Shown in pieces: positions 1 to 8,345 of a stretch of 26,957 nucleotides of DNA (position 1 is its first letter; every line of letters starts with the position of its first letter). A program made the position numbers and the translations under genes. Location of the stretch: NCBI GenBank assembly GCA_003136295.1, contig PLDZ01000141.1, forward strand, positions 14,315-41,271, read 5' to 3'. The notes under the pieces were generated by a model that saw only the letters and a program-made list of their open reading frames with translations, was not told the DNA's origin and made no database searches. The stretch comes from Candidatus Dormiibacterota bacterium. Lineage in GTDB: Bacteria > Chloroflexota > Dormibacteria > Aeolococcales > Aeolococcaceae.

Positions 1-678
1 TGGCAGAAGTTCGGCAACACCATCGTTTCCAACACCACGGTTGCGCCAGGGCAGACCTCGTATCGCACCGAGGTGCAGGCCATCATCGCCGCCAAGCCCG
101 ACGTCATCTTCACGCAGCTCGACCCCCAGACGGCGGCGGTCATGTTCCAGAACTTCAAGGAGCTCGACAACCTCGCCATCCCGATTGTTGGAACCGACGT
201 GACCAGCGGTAACGACTACCTCAAGGCGATCACGTATCCGGTCGCCCACGATCATCTCGTGTCGGTCTTCGGGACCAACGCCACCGGCGCCGCTGCCGAC
301 AACTTCGCCGCCGCGTTCGCCGCGCAGAACGGCGCCAATGCGCAGCCGATTGCCGGCGCAAACTACGCGTACGACGCGGTGCTGAGCCTTGCGCTGGCGA
401 TGGACAAAGCAGGTACCACCGACGGCCCGGCGGTCATCGCCGACATGAAGGCGGTCACCAACCCACCCGGTACACCGTGCGACACGTACAAAGCTTGCTA
501 CCAGGGCATCAAGGCCGGCACCAAGATCAAGATGGACGGGGCAAGCGGTGACCTCATCTTCAACGCGTACAACAACGTCTTTGGTCCCTACGGAGCATTC
601 CAGGCCAACGCCGTCACGGGCGCCGAAAACCAGGTTGCGCTCCTTTCCGCCGCGGACCTTGCCACAGCCACTCCCTGA
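1..678 (+). CDS. HAAT-family ABC transporter substrate-binding protein (C-terminal part; 5' end outside window)
   Basis: This is the last 225 codons of a periplasmic or lipid-anchored receptor of the branched-chain amino acid (Peripla_BP_6) type, which captures a small ligand for the LivHMGF permease encoded next. The reading frame is open from base 1 with no start, so the N-terminal lobe and signal peptide lie upstream. Visible traits are the segment predicting a target site (AAKPDVIFTQ), the typical late helix (NYAYDAVLSLALAMDKAG), and a two-cysteine loop (CDTYKAC) that could form a disulfide. The stop is at 676-678, and 97 bases separate it from livH, the only long gap in this operon, filled by a strong hairpin. 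The ligand cannot be read from sequence: HAAT receptors bind amino acids, amides, urea, aromatic acids and other carboxylates. The downstream CoA-transferase and hydroxyacid dehydrogenase favour an organic acid. Confidence 0.9.
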   Translation, partial: WQKFGNTIVSNTTVAPGQTSYRTEVQAIIAAKPDVIFTQLDPQTAAVMFQNFKELDNLAIPIVGTDVTSGNDYLKAITYPVAHDHLVSVFGTNATGAAADNFAAAFAAQNGANAQPIAGANYAYDAVLSLALAMDKAGTTDGPAVIADMKAVTNPPGTPCDTYKACYQGIKAGTKIKMDGASGDLIFNAYNNVFGPYGAFQANAVTGAENQVALLSAADLATATP

Positions 679-684
679 CGCATT

Positions 685-719
685 GGGGGCAGCGCGCGCA
701 CGTGCTGCGCGTTGCCCCC
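685..719 (+). promoter_or_regulatory. Strong intercistronic hairpin between the binding-protein gene and livH
   Basis: A GGGGGCA arm (685-691) pairs with TGCCCCC (713-719), and the stem continues through GCGCGC against TGCGCG with a one-base bulge to a small ACGT loop, about 14 to 15 pairs in all. No T-run follows, so it is not a textbook intrinsic terminator. It sits 7 bases after the binding-protein stop. A likely role is protection of the upstream mRNA or partial termination, giving more binding protein than permease. Confidence 0.7.
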
Positions 720-775
720 GTCACGTCCCCGGCCGTCTCGCGCAGCCCCGTCACATCGCTGGAGAATTGGTCTAG

Positions 776-1657
776 ATGCACGAGGCTCTTCTCACGCTCG
801 GATTCGGTCTCGTCACGGCGGCGATCCTCTCCCTGTCGGCCCTGGCCTTCACGCTCGAATACTCCGTCACCAACGTTGCCAACCTTTCGCACGGTGAGAT
901 CCTGACCGTCGGGGCGTACTGCGCGTACCTCGTGCAGCAGCACGGCGGCGGCGTGATTCTCTCGGGGTTGGCCGCGGCCGCGGGCGGTGGACTGCTCGCG
1001 CTTGCGGTGCACAACGGTGTCGTCGATCGATTCGTGCGCAGGGGCATCGGTGGCCTGCCGACGTTCATCGCCACCCTCGGCGTTTCGCTGGTCATCCAGA
1101 ACATCCTGGTGATCATCTTTGGCGCCGCAAACCTGGGCTACACCGTCCCGCAGGGAGCTCCGCGAACAGTGGGGCCGTTCCTCTGGACCGATACCGAGAT
1201 CCAGATCATGGTGTCCGCGGTGGTGATCACCGCGCTGCTCTACGTGATCATCCAGCACACGCGATTCGGCAAGTCACTCCGGGCCGTGTCGCAAAACCGT
1301 TCGCTGGCCAGGGTTTCCGGCATCAACGCCAACCGCGTCGCGGCGCTCACGTGGCTCCTCGCCGGGCTCATCGGCGGCTACGCGGGCTTCATCCTCGCTG
1401 AAAGCGTCGGCACGTTCAGCCCGTATTCCGGCTTCAGCTTCTTTCTGATCACGCTCACGGCGGCAGTCGCCGGCGGCCTCGGCAAGGCGGTGGGTACGCT
1501 GGTCGGCGGGATCATCGTCGGTATCGCGCTCGAATTCTTCGGGGGATACCTCAGCGCAAGCTACAACCTGGCGTTTGCGTTCGCGATCCTCTCCCTGGTC
1601 ATCCTCGTACGCCCTCGGGGGCTCTTCGTCGGCGGGAGGCGGAGCATCTTCGAATGA
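776..1657 (+). CDS. livH: HAAT ABC transporter permease, LivH type
   Basis: This 293-residue inner-membrane permease is one half of the translocation channel of the importer. It is almost wholly hydrophobic, with about eight membrane segments, and carries family hallmarks: an early NVANLSHGE stretch (NxxxLAHGE-like), the cytoplasmic coupling region TRFGKSLRAVSQNRSLARVSGIN that docks on the ATPases, and the late TAAVAGGLGK and LVRPRGLF segments. Length is normal for LivH. The ATG at 776 is preceded by GGAGA at 761-765, a reasonable Shine-Dalgarno site. The stop overlaps the livM start (ATGA at 1654-1657), so the two permeases are translationally coupled. The LivH/LivM assignment is secure; the substrate is unknown. 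Confidence 0.93.
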   Translation: MHEALLTLGFGLVTAAILSLSALAFTLEYSVTNVANLSHGEILTVGAYCAYLVQQHGGGVILSGLAAAAGGGLLALAVHNGVVDRFVRRGIGGLPTFIATLGVSLVIQNILVIIFGAANLGYTVPQGAPRTVGPFLWTDTEIQIMVSAVVITALLYVIIQHTRFGKSLRAVSQNRSLARVSGINANRVAALTWLLAGLIGGYAGFILAESVGTFSPYSGFSFFLITLTAAVAGGLGKAVGTLVGGIIVGIALEFFGGYLSASYNLAFAFAILSLVILVRPRGLFVGGRRSIFE

Positions 1658-2667
1658 TCGACTATCTGGTCTCGGTCCTCACCGAGGGCTCGATCTTCGC
1701 AATCATGGCGCTGGGGCTCAATATCATCTGGGGGTGGTCGGGCGACTTCGACCTGGCGTTCTATGGATATGTCGCGCTCGGCGCGTACATGACTCTGGTG
1801 CTGACGATCGGGCCCGCCACCAGCCCGACGACATACATCCTCGGCCTCTCACTGCCGTTCCCGATCGCTGTCGCGATCGCGGTCATCAGCTCGATGCTGC
1901 TCGCGTTGATCGTGGGAGCAATCGCGCTGCGTCACCTGCGCGGCATCTATTTCTCCATTGTCACCCTCGGCGCGGTGTACGTCCTCTATACGTTCGCCGG
2001 TCAGTTCGTGCCTCTGTTCAACGGCTACAACGGGCTCTCCGGGCTGTTCGACCCGATGGGTGATTTCTTCAACCTCGACTTCACGAGTTATCCATTCTTC
2101 TACCTCGGACTGTGCGTCGTTGTCCTCTGTGTGGTGCTCTTCCTGGTCACGCGGCTGAGCGGAAGCCGCTTTGGACTCGCACTGCGCAGCCTGCGCGAGG
2201 ACGAGCGTGCCGCTGCGGCCTTCGGCCGGGGCATCTACGTGATGAAGCTCAAGGCGTACGTCATCGGTGCCGGTATCGGCGGGTTGGGTGGTGCGCTCTT
2301 CGCGGGGTATCTCAGCGCATTCAACCCGTCAGCGTGGTCACCGGTGGAAACGATCGTCCTGTACGCCGCGATTCTCGTCGGTGGTCGGGGCAGCAATCGT
2401 GGCGTCGTCCTCGGTGTCGCCGTGATGGTGATGGGGCTGCAGGAGGCGACCAGATACCTGCCGGAGATCGCCAATCAGCCGAGCTTCGCGCCGGCCTTCC
2501 GGCTCATTCTCACCGGGGTCATCCTGGTGCTGTTCATCCGCTTCCGGCCGCAGGGCCTGCTCCCGGAGCGCCGCCTGCGCGACAAGGATCCCGCCGGGAC
2601 GGGGGGCACGGCAGTCGCAGCCGGGAATGCGGTCGCCGGCGCCACACTCGATACCGGCGCTGCGTGA
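1654..2667 (+). CDS. livM: HAAT ABC transporter permease, LivM type
   Basis: This 337-residue multi-helix membrane protein is the second channel subunit, partner of LivH. Family features include the N-terminal LGLNIIWGWSGDFDLAFYG segment (LivM-type LGLNxxxGxxGxxSLG-like), the IALRHLRGIYFSIVTLG stretch, the cytoplasmic coupling motif SRFGLALRSLREDERAAAAFG, and the glycine-rich GAGIGGLGGALFAGY helix. The C-terminus ends in a low-complexity Gly/Ala/Thr tail of about 25 residues after the last helix (RPQGLLPERRLRDKD); such tails are common and probably cytoplasmic. Its stop TGA (2665-2667) overlaps the GTG start of livG by two bases. Length is typical of actinobacterial LivM. Confidence 0.93.
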   Translation: MIDYLVSVLTEGSIFAIMALGLNIIWGWSGDFDLAFYGYVALGAYMTLVLTIGPATSPTTYILGLSLPFPIAVAIAVISSMLLALIVGAIALRHLRGIYFSIVTLGAVYVLYTFAGQFVPLFNGYNGLSGLFDPMGDFFNLDFTSYPFFYLGLCVVVLCVVLFLVTRLSGSRFGLALRSLREDERAAAAFGRGIYVMKLKAYVIGAGIGGLGGALFAGYLSAFNPSAWSPVETIVLYAAILVGGRGSNRGVVLGVAVMVMGLQEATRYLPEIANQPSFAPAFRLILTGVILVLFIRFRPQGLLPERRLRDKDPAGTGGTAVAAGNAVAGATLDTGAA

Positions 2668-3452
2668 CCGCGCTGCTCGAGGTGCAGGATCTGCACAAGC
2701 ACTTTGGTGGCGTGCAGGCGGTCACGGCATGCTCGTTCACCGCGGCCGAGGGTCAGATCACCGGGCTCATCGGTCCCAACGGCGCCGGCAAGAGCACAGC
2801 CATCGACCTGATCTCCGGCTTCAAGGTCCCCGATACCGGCACCGTCCGCTTCGAGGGCAAGGAGGTGCAGGGAAAGGCGCCCCACGTCGTTTCGCGGATG
2901 GGCTTGATCCGGACGTTTCAGAGTCCGCGCGAGTGGCCCGGGCTCAGCGTGCTCGAGAATCTCATCCTCGCCTGCTTCGAGCCGCGTCGCGAGCGGTTCT
3001 GGCGATCGCTCTGGGGGCCGTCGCGCGCCGAGAAGGAGCGCGCGAACGAGCAGTTGATCCATGCCCGCGCAGTCCTCGACGAGTTCGGTCTGCTCCACCT
3101 CCGGAACGAGCGAGCCGGCAACCTCAGCGGCGGCCAGAAACGCCTCCTGGAGTTCGGGCGCATCCGCATGGCCGAGCCGCGGCTGGTCATCCTCGACGAG
3201 CCCATGGGAGGCGTCAATCCAGTCCTCGGCGAACGCATGGCCAGCGCCGTGCTCGGTTTCGTCAAGGCGGGCACCTCGGTCGTCATCGTCGAGCACAACC
3301 TGCCGTTCATCGAGCGGGTCACCGACCAGGTGGTCGTGATGGCCGAGGGGCGGGTGATCGCGGAGGCGCCATTCGATCAGCTGCGCGGCAACCAGGCCGT
3401 CGTCGACGCCTATCTGGGGGAGATGCCAACCTATGACGACGCTGACGCCTGA
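2664..3452 (+). CDS. livG: HAAT ABC transporter ATP-binding protein, LivG type
   Basis: This 262-residue cytoplasmic ATPase powers the importer together with LivF. Walker A is GPNGAGKST (residues about 37-45), the signature is LSGGQKR, Walker B is LVILDEPMGG, and the switch histidine lies in IVEHN. The VNP following Walker B (GGVNP) and the long helical insert with FWRSLW are LivG-like and separate it from the shorter LivF. The reading frame stays open far upstream, to about 2112, but that part overlaps livM. I chose GTG at 2664 because it gives a family-normal N-terminus (VTALLEVQDLHKHFGG) and overlaps the livM stop. It overlaps livF by 20 bases. Confidence 0.93.
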   Translation: MTALLEVQDLHKHFGGVQAVTACSFTAAEGQITGLIGPNGAGKSTAIDLISGFKVPDTGTVRFEGKEVQGKAPHVVSRMGLIRTFQSPREWPGLSVLENLILACFEPRRERFWRSLWGPSRAEKERANEQLIHARAVLDEFGLLHLRNERAGNLSGGQKRLLEFGRIRMAEPRLVILDEPMGGVNPVLGERMASAVLGFVKAGTSVVIVEHNLPFIERVTDQVVVMAEGRVIAEAPFDQLRGNQAVVDAYLGEMPTYDDADA

Positions 3453-4188
3453 TCCCGCCATGGCGGAAACCGCGACCATCGCGGCCCTCGAGGTGTCCGG
3501 GCTCACCGCCGGATACGGTGGGCCGCCGATCGTCGAGAACGTCAGCGTCCGCGCTCTCCGCGGTGCCATCACCGCCATCGTCGGGCCCAACGGGGCGGGG
3601 AAATCCACCTTGCTCAAGGCGATCGCGGGTGTCATCAAGGCCAGCGCCGGCACGGTGACGGTCGAGGGCAGGGACGCAACCGGTCTCCCGTCAGAGAAGC
3701 TCGTGCGTCGCGGCATCGCCTATGTCCCGCAGGTGGCCAACGTCTTCCCACAGCTCACCGTCCAGGAGAACCTCGAGATGGGCGGATACAGCCGAAGACA
3801 CGGCCTGCACGAGCGTACCGAGGAGCTGTACCAGCTCTTCCCCGATCTCAAGCTGGCCCACCGTCGCCATGCCGAGACCCTGAGTGGTGGCCAGCGCACG
3901 ATGCTGGCCATGGCTCGCGGCCTGATGGTGGACCCCGCGGTGCTCCTCCTCGACGAGCCATCCGCCGGTCTCTCGCCAAAGTTCCAGAGCGCGGTGTGGG
4001 AGCGCATCGAGCAGGTGCGCGCCACCAACGTCGCCGTGGTCGTGGTCGAGCAGAACACTCGCGAGACCCTGCGTCACGCGCAGTGGGCATACGTGCTGGT
4101 GCTTGGCAAGAACCGCCTCGACGGCAGAGGACGGGACCTGCTGCACAACGACGAGGTCGTCAACCTCTACGTCGGCGTACTGTCCTAG
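3433..4188 (+). CDS. livF: HAAT ABC transporter ATP-binding protein, LivF type
   Basis: This 251-residue cytoplasmic ATPase is the second nucleotide-binding subunit. Walker A is GPNGAGKST (residues about 51-59), the Q-loop region is YVPQVANVFPQLTVQENLEMG (the LivF hallmark), the signature is LSGGQRTMLAMAR, Walker B is VLLLDEPSAGLSP and the switch region is VVVEQN. The ATG at 3433 lies inside the end of livG. An alternative ATG at 3460 would remove nine residues and still keep the full domain, so the exact start is less certain than the gene. Its end is 12 bases before the CoA-transferase gene, which ties importer and enzyme into one transcript. Confidence 0.93.
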   Translation: MTTLTPDPAMAETATIAALEVSGLTAGYGGPPIVENVSVRALRGAITAIVGPNGAGKSTLLKAIAGVIKASAGTVTVEGRDATGLPSEKLVRRGIAYVPQVANVFPQLTVQENLEMGGYSRRHGLHERTEELYQLFPDLKLAHRRHAETLSGGQRTMLAMARGLMVDPAVLLLDEPSAGLSPKFQSAVWERIEQVRATNVAVVVVEQNTRETLRHAQWAYVLVLGKNRLDGRGRDLLHNDEVVNLYVGVLS

Positions 4189-4200
4189 GCAGGCAGCTCG

Positions 4201-5418
4201 ATGGACTCGCATCCCATGCAGCCGCCGTCGTCGGGCCCGCTCGCCGGGGTGCGCATCCTCGACCTTTCGCGAATCCTCTCCGGTCCCTTCGCCACCATGA
4301 TCTTCGCCGATCTCGGGGCCGATGTGATCAAGCTCGAGAACCCGCGCACCGGCGATGACACGAGGGAATGGGCGCCCCCATACCAGGGCGACCAGTCTGC
4401 CTATTTCCTCTCGGTGAACCGCAACAAACGGGGCATTGCGGTCGATCTCAAAGCCCCCAGAGGACGCGAGATCGCGCTGCGCCTGGTCGATCTCTCCGAT
4501 GTTGTCATCGAGAACTTTCGGCCGGGAACCGCGGGCCGGCTGGGACTCGGCTATGACGACCTGAGTGCGCGCAACCCGCGTCTGATCTACGCCTCGATCT
4601 CGGGATTCGGTCAGACCGGCCCGTACGTGTCAGAGCCCGGCTACGACGCCATCGCCCAGGCGCTCGGAGGCCTGATGAGCGTCACCGGTGAGGCCGACGG
4701 CGCGCCCGTCCGGGTCGGCAACTCCGCAGCCGACCTCGGCGCATCGATGTGGGCCGCGATCGGCATCCTTGCCGCTCTCCATGCGCGACACAGCACCGGC
4801 CGCGGGGAGTGGATCGACATCTCCCTCCTGGACGGCCAGATCGCGTCGTTGACCTACCTGGCCGGTGGCTACTTCGCGTCGGGAGAGGTGCCGCGTCGCT
4901 ACGGGTCCGCGCACCCGAGCATCGTCCCGTACCAGGCGCTGCGTACAGCAGACGGCCATCTGATGGTCGCGGTTGGGAACGACACGCTATGGCAGCGTTT
5001 CGCCCCGCTTATCGGGCTGCCCGAGCTGGCGGATGATCCCCGCTTTGTCAGCAACCCGCAGCGTGTGGCCAACCGGGTGCAGCTGATCCCATTGATCGAA
5101 GCTGCACTCGCCACCCGAAGCTCGGCCGCATGGGCTGAGGATCTGACACGCGTCGGCATCCCCGCGGGCGCCATCAACAGCATCGCTGCCGCCCTCGAGC
5201 ACCCTCAGGTGCAGGCGCGCAACATGGTGCTCACCACCGAGCATCCCACCGCCGGGACGCTTCGCATGACTGCATCTCCGATAAAGCTCTCCCAGCACAC
5301 GGCCACAGTGCGACGTCCGCCGCCGCTGCTCGGGGAGCACACCGACGAAGTTCTCACCGAACTCGGGTATACGGCCGCGGACATCGCGACCCTGCGCGAC
5401 GAGGGCGTGATTCGGTGA
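4201..5418 (+). CDS. Class III (CaiB/BaiF family) CoA-transferase
   Basis: This 405-residue soluble enzyme should move CoA between carboxylic acids through a mixed anhydride on an active-site aspartate. The N-terminus has the diagnostic GVRILDLSRILSGPFATMI and DLGADVIKLENP motifs, followed by FRPGTAGRLGLGYDDL. The catalytic aspartate is predicted to be Asp178 in GNSAADLGAS, and the domain closes with GEWIDISLLD. Length is typical of formyl-CoA, carnitine and succinyl-CoA:dicarboxylate transferases, and sequence alone does not separate these. The gene lies 12 bases after livF and one base before the FAD dehydrogenase, so it probably activates the imported acid or its oxidation product. A second in-frame ATG five codons in (4216) is a possible start. 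Some family members act as racemases (alpha-methylacyl-CoA), which cannot be excluded. Confidence 0.9.
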   Translation: MDSHPMQPPSSGPLAGVRILDLSRILSGPFATMIFADLGADVIKLENPRTGDDTREWAPPYQGDQSAYFLSVNRNKRGIAVDLKAPRGREIALRLVDLSDVVIENFRPGTAGRLGLGYDDLSARNPRLIYASISGFGQTGPYVSEPGYDAIAQALGGLMSVTGEADGAPVRVGNSAADLGASMWAAIGILAALHARHSTGRGEWIDISLLDGQIASLTYLAGGYFASGEVPRRYGSAHPSIVPYQALRTADGHLMVAVGNDTLWQRFAPLIGLPELADDPRFVSNPQRVANRVQLIPLIEAALATRSSAAWAEDLTRVGIPAGAINSIAAALEHPQVQARNMVLTTEHPTAGTLRMTASPIKLSQHTATVRRPPPLLGEHTDEVLTELGYTAADIATLRDEGVIR

Positions 5419-5419
5419 G

Positions 5420-8299
5420 ATGAGCGACCTCGAAACGGAGCTTCGCTCTGCGATGGCAGGCGAGGTGCGTGCCGACGCGTACACGCGTCACCTGTTCTCG
5501 AGCGACGCAAGCATGTACAGCATCGAACCGATTGCGGTGGTGTTTCCCCGCCACGCGGCCGATGTCGCCGCTGCCGCCGGCGTCTGCGCGCGTCGGCAGG
5601 TGCCGATGCTGCCGCGAGGGGCGGGCACCAGCCTTGCGGGTCAGACCGTGGGACGCGCGGTGATCATCGACACCTCGCGTCATATGGACGCAATCATCGA
5701 GCTGGATCCTGAGCGCGGACTCGCTCGAGTTCAGGCGGGAGTCGTGCAGGACGACCTCAACCGCGCCGCGCGGCAGCATGGGCTTCTGTTCGGACCCGAC
5801 ACCTCAACCAGCGATCGGGCGACGATCGGCGGGATGATCGGCAACAACTCGGCAGGAAGTGGATCGGTGGTGTACGGCATGACCATCGATCACGTCGAGG
5901 CACTGGAGGTGGTGCTCAGCGACGCCAGCACGGCGAAGCTCGGCACGGTCGACGCTGCTGCAGTTGCCGGAAGGGCTGGCGCGAACACGCTCGAGGGCCG
6001 AATCTACGCGCGCCTTCCCGGGCTGGTCGAAGAGCATCGCGCTGCGATCGCACAGCGATTTCCGCCGTACTGGCGGCGCGCGGGTGGTTATCGACTCGAC
6101 CGTCTTGCCGATGGGTCCCCGTTCAACCTGGCCCGGTTTGTCGTCGGCTCCGAGGGGACGCTGGTGATCGTTACCGAGGCGACCGTGCGGTTGGTGCCGC
6201 TCCCGCGCGCCAGGGCGATCGCCGTCGGCCATTTCGCGTCTGTTGCTGACGCGATCGCCGCCACCGAGGACGCGCTGAGCGCACGTCCGAGTGCCGTGGA
6301 GCTCATCGACCGCACGATTCTCGAGCTCTCCCGTCGGAAGATCGAATTCGCGGCGTTGGGTTCCATCCTCAACGGCGACCCGGGCGCGCTGCTTTTCGTG
6401 ACCTTCGACGCCGACAGCAGCGGCGAGGCGTCCGCGGGCGTGGAGCGACTCGCCGAACTGTGGCAACGCCACCACCATGGGTATCACACGCTTCGAGCGA
6501 TAACCCCCGAACACCAGGCCGCGCTGCTCAAGGTCAGATCGGCAGGGTTGGGGCTGCTGATGGCAGCCAGCGAAGGCACGCGCAGGCCGGTCGCGTTCAT
6601 CGAAGACACGGCGGTCGATCCCGCCCGCCTTCCCGAGTACGTGCAGCGCTTCAGCGCGGTGCTCGAGCGTCACGGCCTGGTCGCCGGCTTCTACGGTCAT
6701 TGCTCGGTTGGGTGCCTGCACATCCGCCCGTTCATGGATCTCACCCAGCCCAACCAGGTGGCCACGATGAGCACCGTGGCCGCGGAGATTCGAGACCTTG
6801 TGGGCGAATTCGGCGGCGCCAACTCCAGCGAGCACGGAGACGGGCTTGCGCGCAGCGAGTTCAACCGCAACATCTTCGGAGACGAGCTCTACGAGGCGAT
6901 GTGCGAGGTGAAGCGGCTCTTCGACCCGCACGCCCTGATGAATCCCGGGAAGATTGTCAACGCGCCGCCGATGATCCAGAACATCCGCGACGCTGCGCTG
7001 CCGAGGGCATTCGAACTCTCCACCCGGCTCTCGTTCGCCGCCACCGGCGGCATGCGCGGTGCGGCCGACCGATGCATGAACATCGGTGTCTGTCGCAAGG
7101 GCTCGACCGGCGTCATGTGCCCGTCATACATGGCCACGCGCGAGGAGGAACACAGCACCCGCGGCCGCGCCAACGCGCTCGTGCTCGCGCTGTCGCAACC
7201 CGATCCTCGAGCCGCGCTCGGCGATGATCGACTCCACGAAATCCTCGACCTGTGCCTGGAGTGCAAGGCGTGCAAGAGTGAATGCCCGCTCGGCGTCGAC
7301 ATGGCGTCGATGAAGAGCGAGTTTCTCTTTCAGTACCAGGGCATTCACGGCGTTCCGCGGCGCGCGCGATTCTTCGCGGCGTCGCGACGGCTCAACCGGC
7401 TGGGATCGAGACTCGCACCGTTCTCGAACGCGGTCACCGCGTTGCCGGGATCGCGTGCGCTCATGGAGCGAGTACTTGGTCTCACCCGGCGGCGGCCCTT
7501 GCCACGATTCCACCGTCGCACCCTGCTGCGCTGGGATGCGCGCCGGATGCATCGACGTTCAGGATCACTCGGACGCGTGGCGATGCTCGCCGACTCGTTC
7601 ACGACGTTCACCGAACCCGGAGTGGGCATCGCGGCCGTGGAGTTGCTGGAGATGGCCGGATGGGACGTGGAGCTGATCGGAGATCGCTGTTGTGGACGGG
7701 CGGCCATCTCCAAAGGGCGTCTCGACGACGCGGGCCGCCTCGCGCAGTCAATGACCGCTCGGCTTTCCGGCCTCGCGCGGCAGGGAGTCACGATCGTCGG
7801 CGTCGAACCCTCGTGCATCCTCACGCTCACCGAGGAGCATCTCGCCCTCCAGCCGGACAACGAGGACGCGAAGGTGGTCGCGGGTCAGGTCCGTCTGGTG
7901 GATGAGCTGATCCTCGACGCACTTGACGCCGGCCATCTTCGTATGGACCCAACCTCGCCGCTGACGGGCCGGCGTTTCCTCTTCCACGGTCACTGCCATC
8001 AGAAGGCACTCGCCGGGACCGCCACGACCGTCCGGTTGCTGTCGCTGATCCCCGGCGCCGCGGTGGTCGAGGTTGACGCCGGTTGCTGCGGCATGGCCGG
8101 GTCTTTCGGGTTCGAAACCGAGCATTACGACCTTTCGATGCAGATTGGTGGCATGCGCCTCTTTCCCGCCGTCAACGCGGAGGACGCCGATACGCTGATT
8201 GCCGCAACCGGTGTGTCGTGCCGCCAGCAGATCGAGCATGGCACCGGGCGCTCGGCGCGGCACCCGGTGGAGTTGATCAGGGAGGCGGTCCTCACGTAG
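5420..8299 (+). CDS. FAD/4Fe-4S D-2-hydroxyacid dehydrogenase, bacterial D-2-hydroxyglutarate dehydrogenase (YdiJ) type
   Basis: This 959-residue fused flavoprotein and iron-sulfur protein should oxidise a D-2-hydroxyacid to the 2-oxoacid and pass electrons on through Fe-S centres. Domains in order are: a PCMH-type FAD-binding domain (about residues 35-265, with MLPRGAGTSLAGQ and GGMIGNNSAGSGSVVYG); an FAD-oxidase C-terminal domain (about 275-515, with GHCSVGCLHIRP, SSEHGDG and DPHALMNPGKIV); a ferredoxin-like region with cysteines 552, 558 and 567, then a classical CxxCxxCxxxCP motif at 612, 615, 618 and 622; and two CCG cysteine-rich modules (DRCCGRAA and DAGCCGMAGSFG). GlcD and GlpC-like halves are separate in many organisms but fused in the YdiJ family. 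The start codon lies one base after the CoA-transferase stop. D-2-hydroxyglutarate is the best guess for substrate; D-lactate or another hydroxyacid remains possible. Confidence 0.88.
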   Translation: MSDLETELRSAMAGEVRADAYTRHLFSSDASMYSIEPIAVVFPRHAADVAAAAGVCARRQVPMLPRGAGTSLAGQTVGRAVIIDTSRHMDAIIELDPERGLARVQAGVVQDDLNRAARQHGLLFGPDTSTSDRATIGGMIGNNSAGSGSVVYGMTIDHVEALEVVLSDASTAKLGTVDAAAVAGRAGANTLEGRIYARLPGLVEEHRAAIAQRFPPYWRRAGGYRLDRLADGSPFNLARFVVGSEGTLVIVTEATVRLVPLPRARAIAVGHFASVADAIAATEDALSARPSAVELIDRTILELSRRKIEFAALGSILNGDPGALLFVTFDADSSGEASAGVERLAELWQRHHHGYHTLRAITPEHQAALLKVRSAGLGLLMAASEGTRRPVAFIEDTAVDPARLPEYVQRFSAVLERHGLVAGFYGHCSVGCLHIRPFMDLTQPNQVATMSTVAAEIRDLVGEFGGANSSEHGDGLARSEFNRNIFGDELYEAMCEVKRLFDPHALMNPGKIVNAPPMIQNIRDAALPRAFELSTRLSFAATGGMRGAADRCMNIGVCRKGSTGVMCPSYMATREEEHSTRGRANALVLALSQPDPRAALGDDRLHEILDLCLECKACKSECPLGVDMASMKSEFLFQYQGIHGVPRRARFFAASRRLNRLGSRLAPFSNAVTALPGSRALMERVLGLTRRRPLPRFHRRTLLRWDARRMHRRSGSLGRVAMLADSFTTFTEPGVGIAAVELLEMAGWDVELIGDRCCGRAAISKGRLDDAGRLAQSMTARLSGLARQGVTIVGVEPSCILTLTEEHLALQPDNEDAKVVAGQVRLVDELILDALDAGHLRMDPTSPLTGRRFLFHGHCHQKALAGTATTVRLLSLIPGAAVVEVDAGCCGMAGSFGFETEHYDLSMQIGGMRLFPAVNAEDADTLIAATGVSCRQQIEHGTGRSARHPVELIREAVLT

Positions 8300-8332
8300 C
8301 CCCCAACAGCGATGACGGCTGTGTGGTGTAGC

Positions 8333-8338
8333 TAAAGT
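8333..8338 (+). promoter_or_regulatory. Predicted -10 element (TAAAGT) of a leaderless promoter
   Basis: TAAAGT fits TANNNT and ends 7 bases before the GTG at 8346, the distance expected if transcription starts at the start codon. A weak -35-like ATGACG lies at 8312-8317. It is the only initiation signal seen for the small ORF downstream, which has no Shine-Dalgarno site. Confidence 0.45.
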
Positions 8339-8345
8339 TGCGCGT

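Noticed and set aside
2112..2663. Upstream extension of the livG frame
   Set aside because: It overlaps livM entirely, adds an Arg-rich tract with no homology to LivG proteins, and GTG 2664 gives a normal N-terminus.
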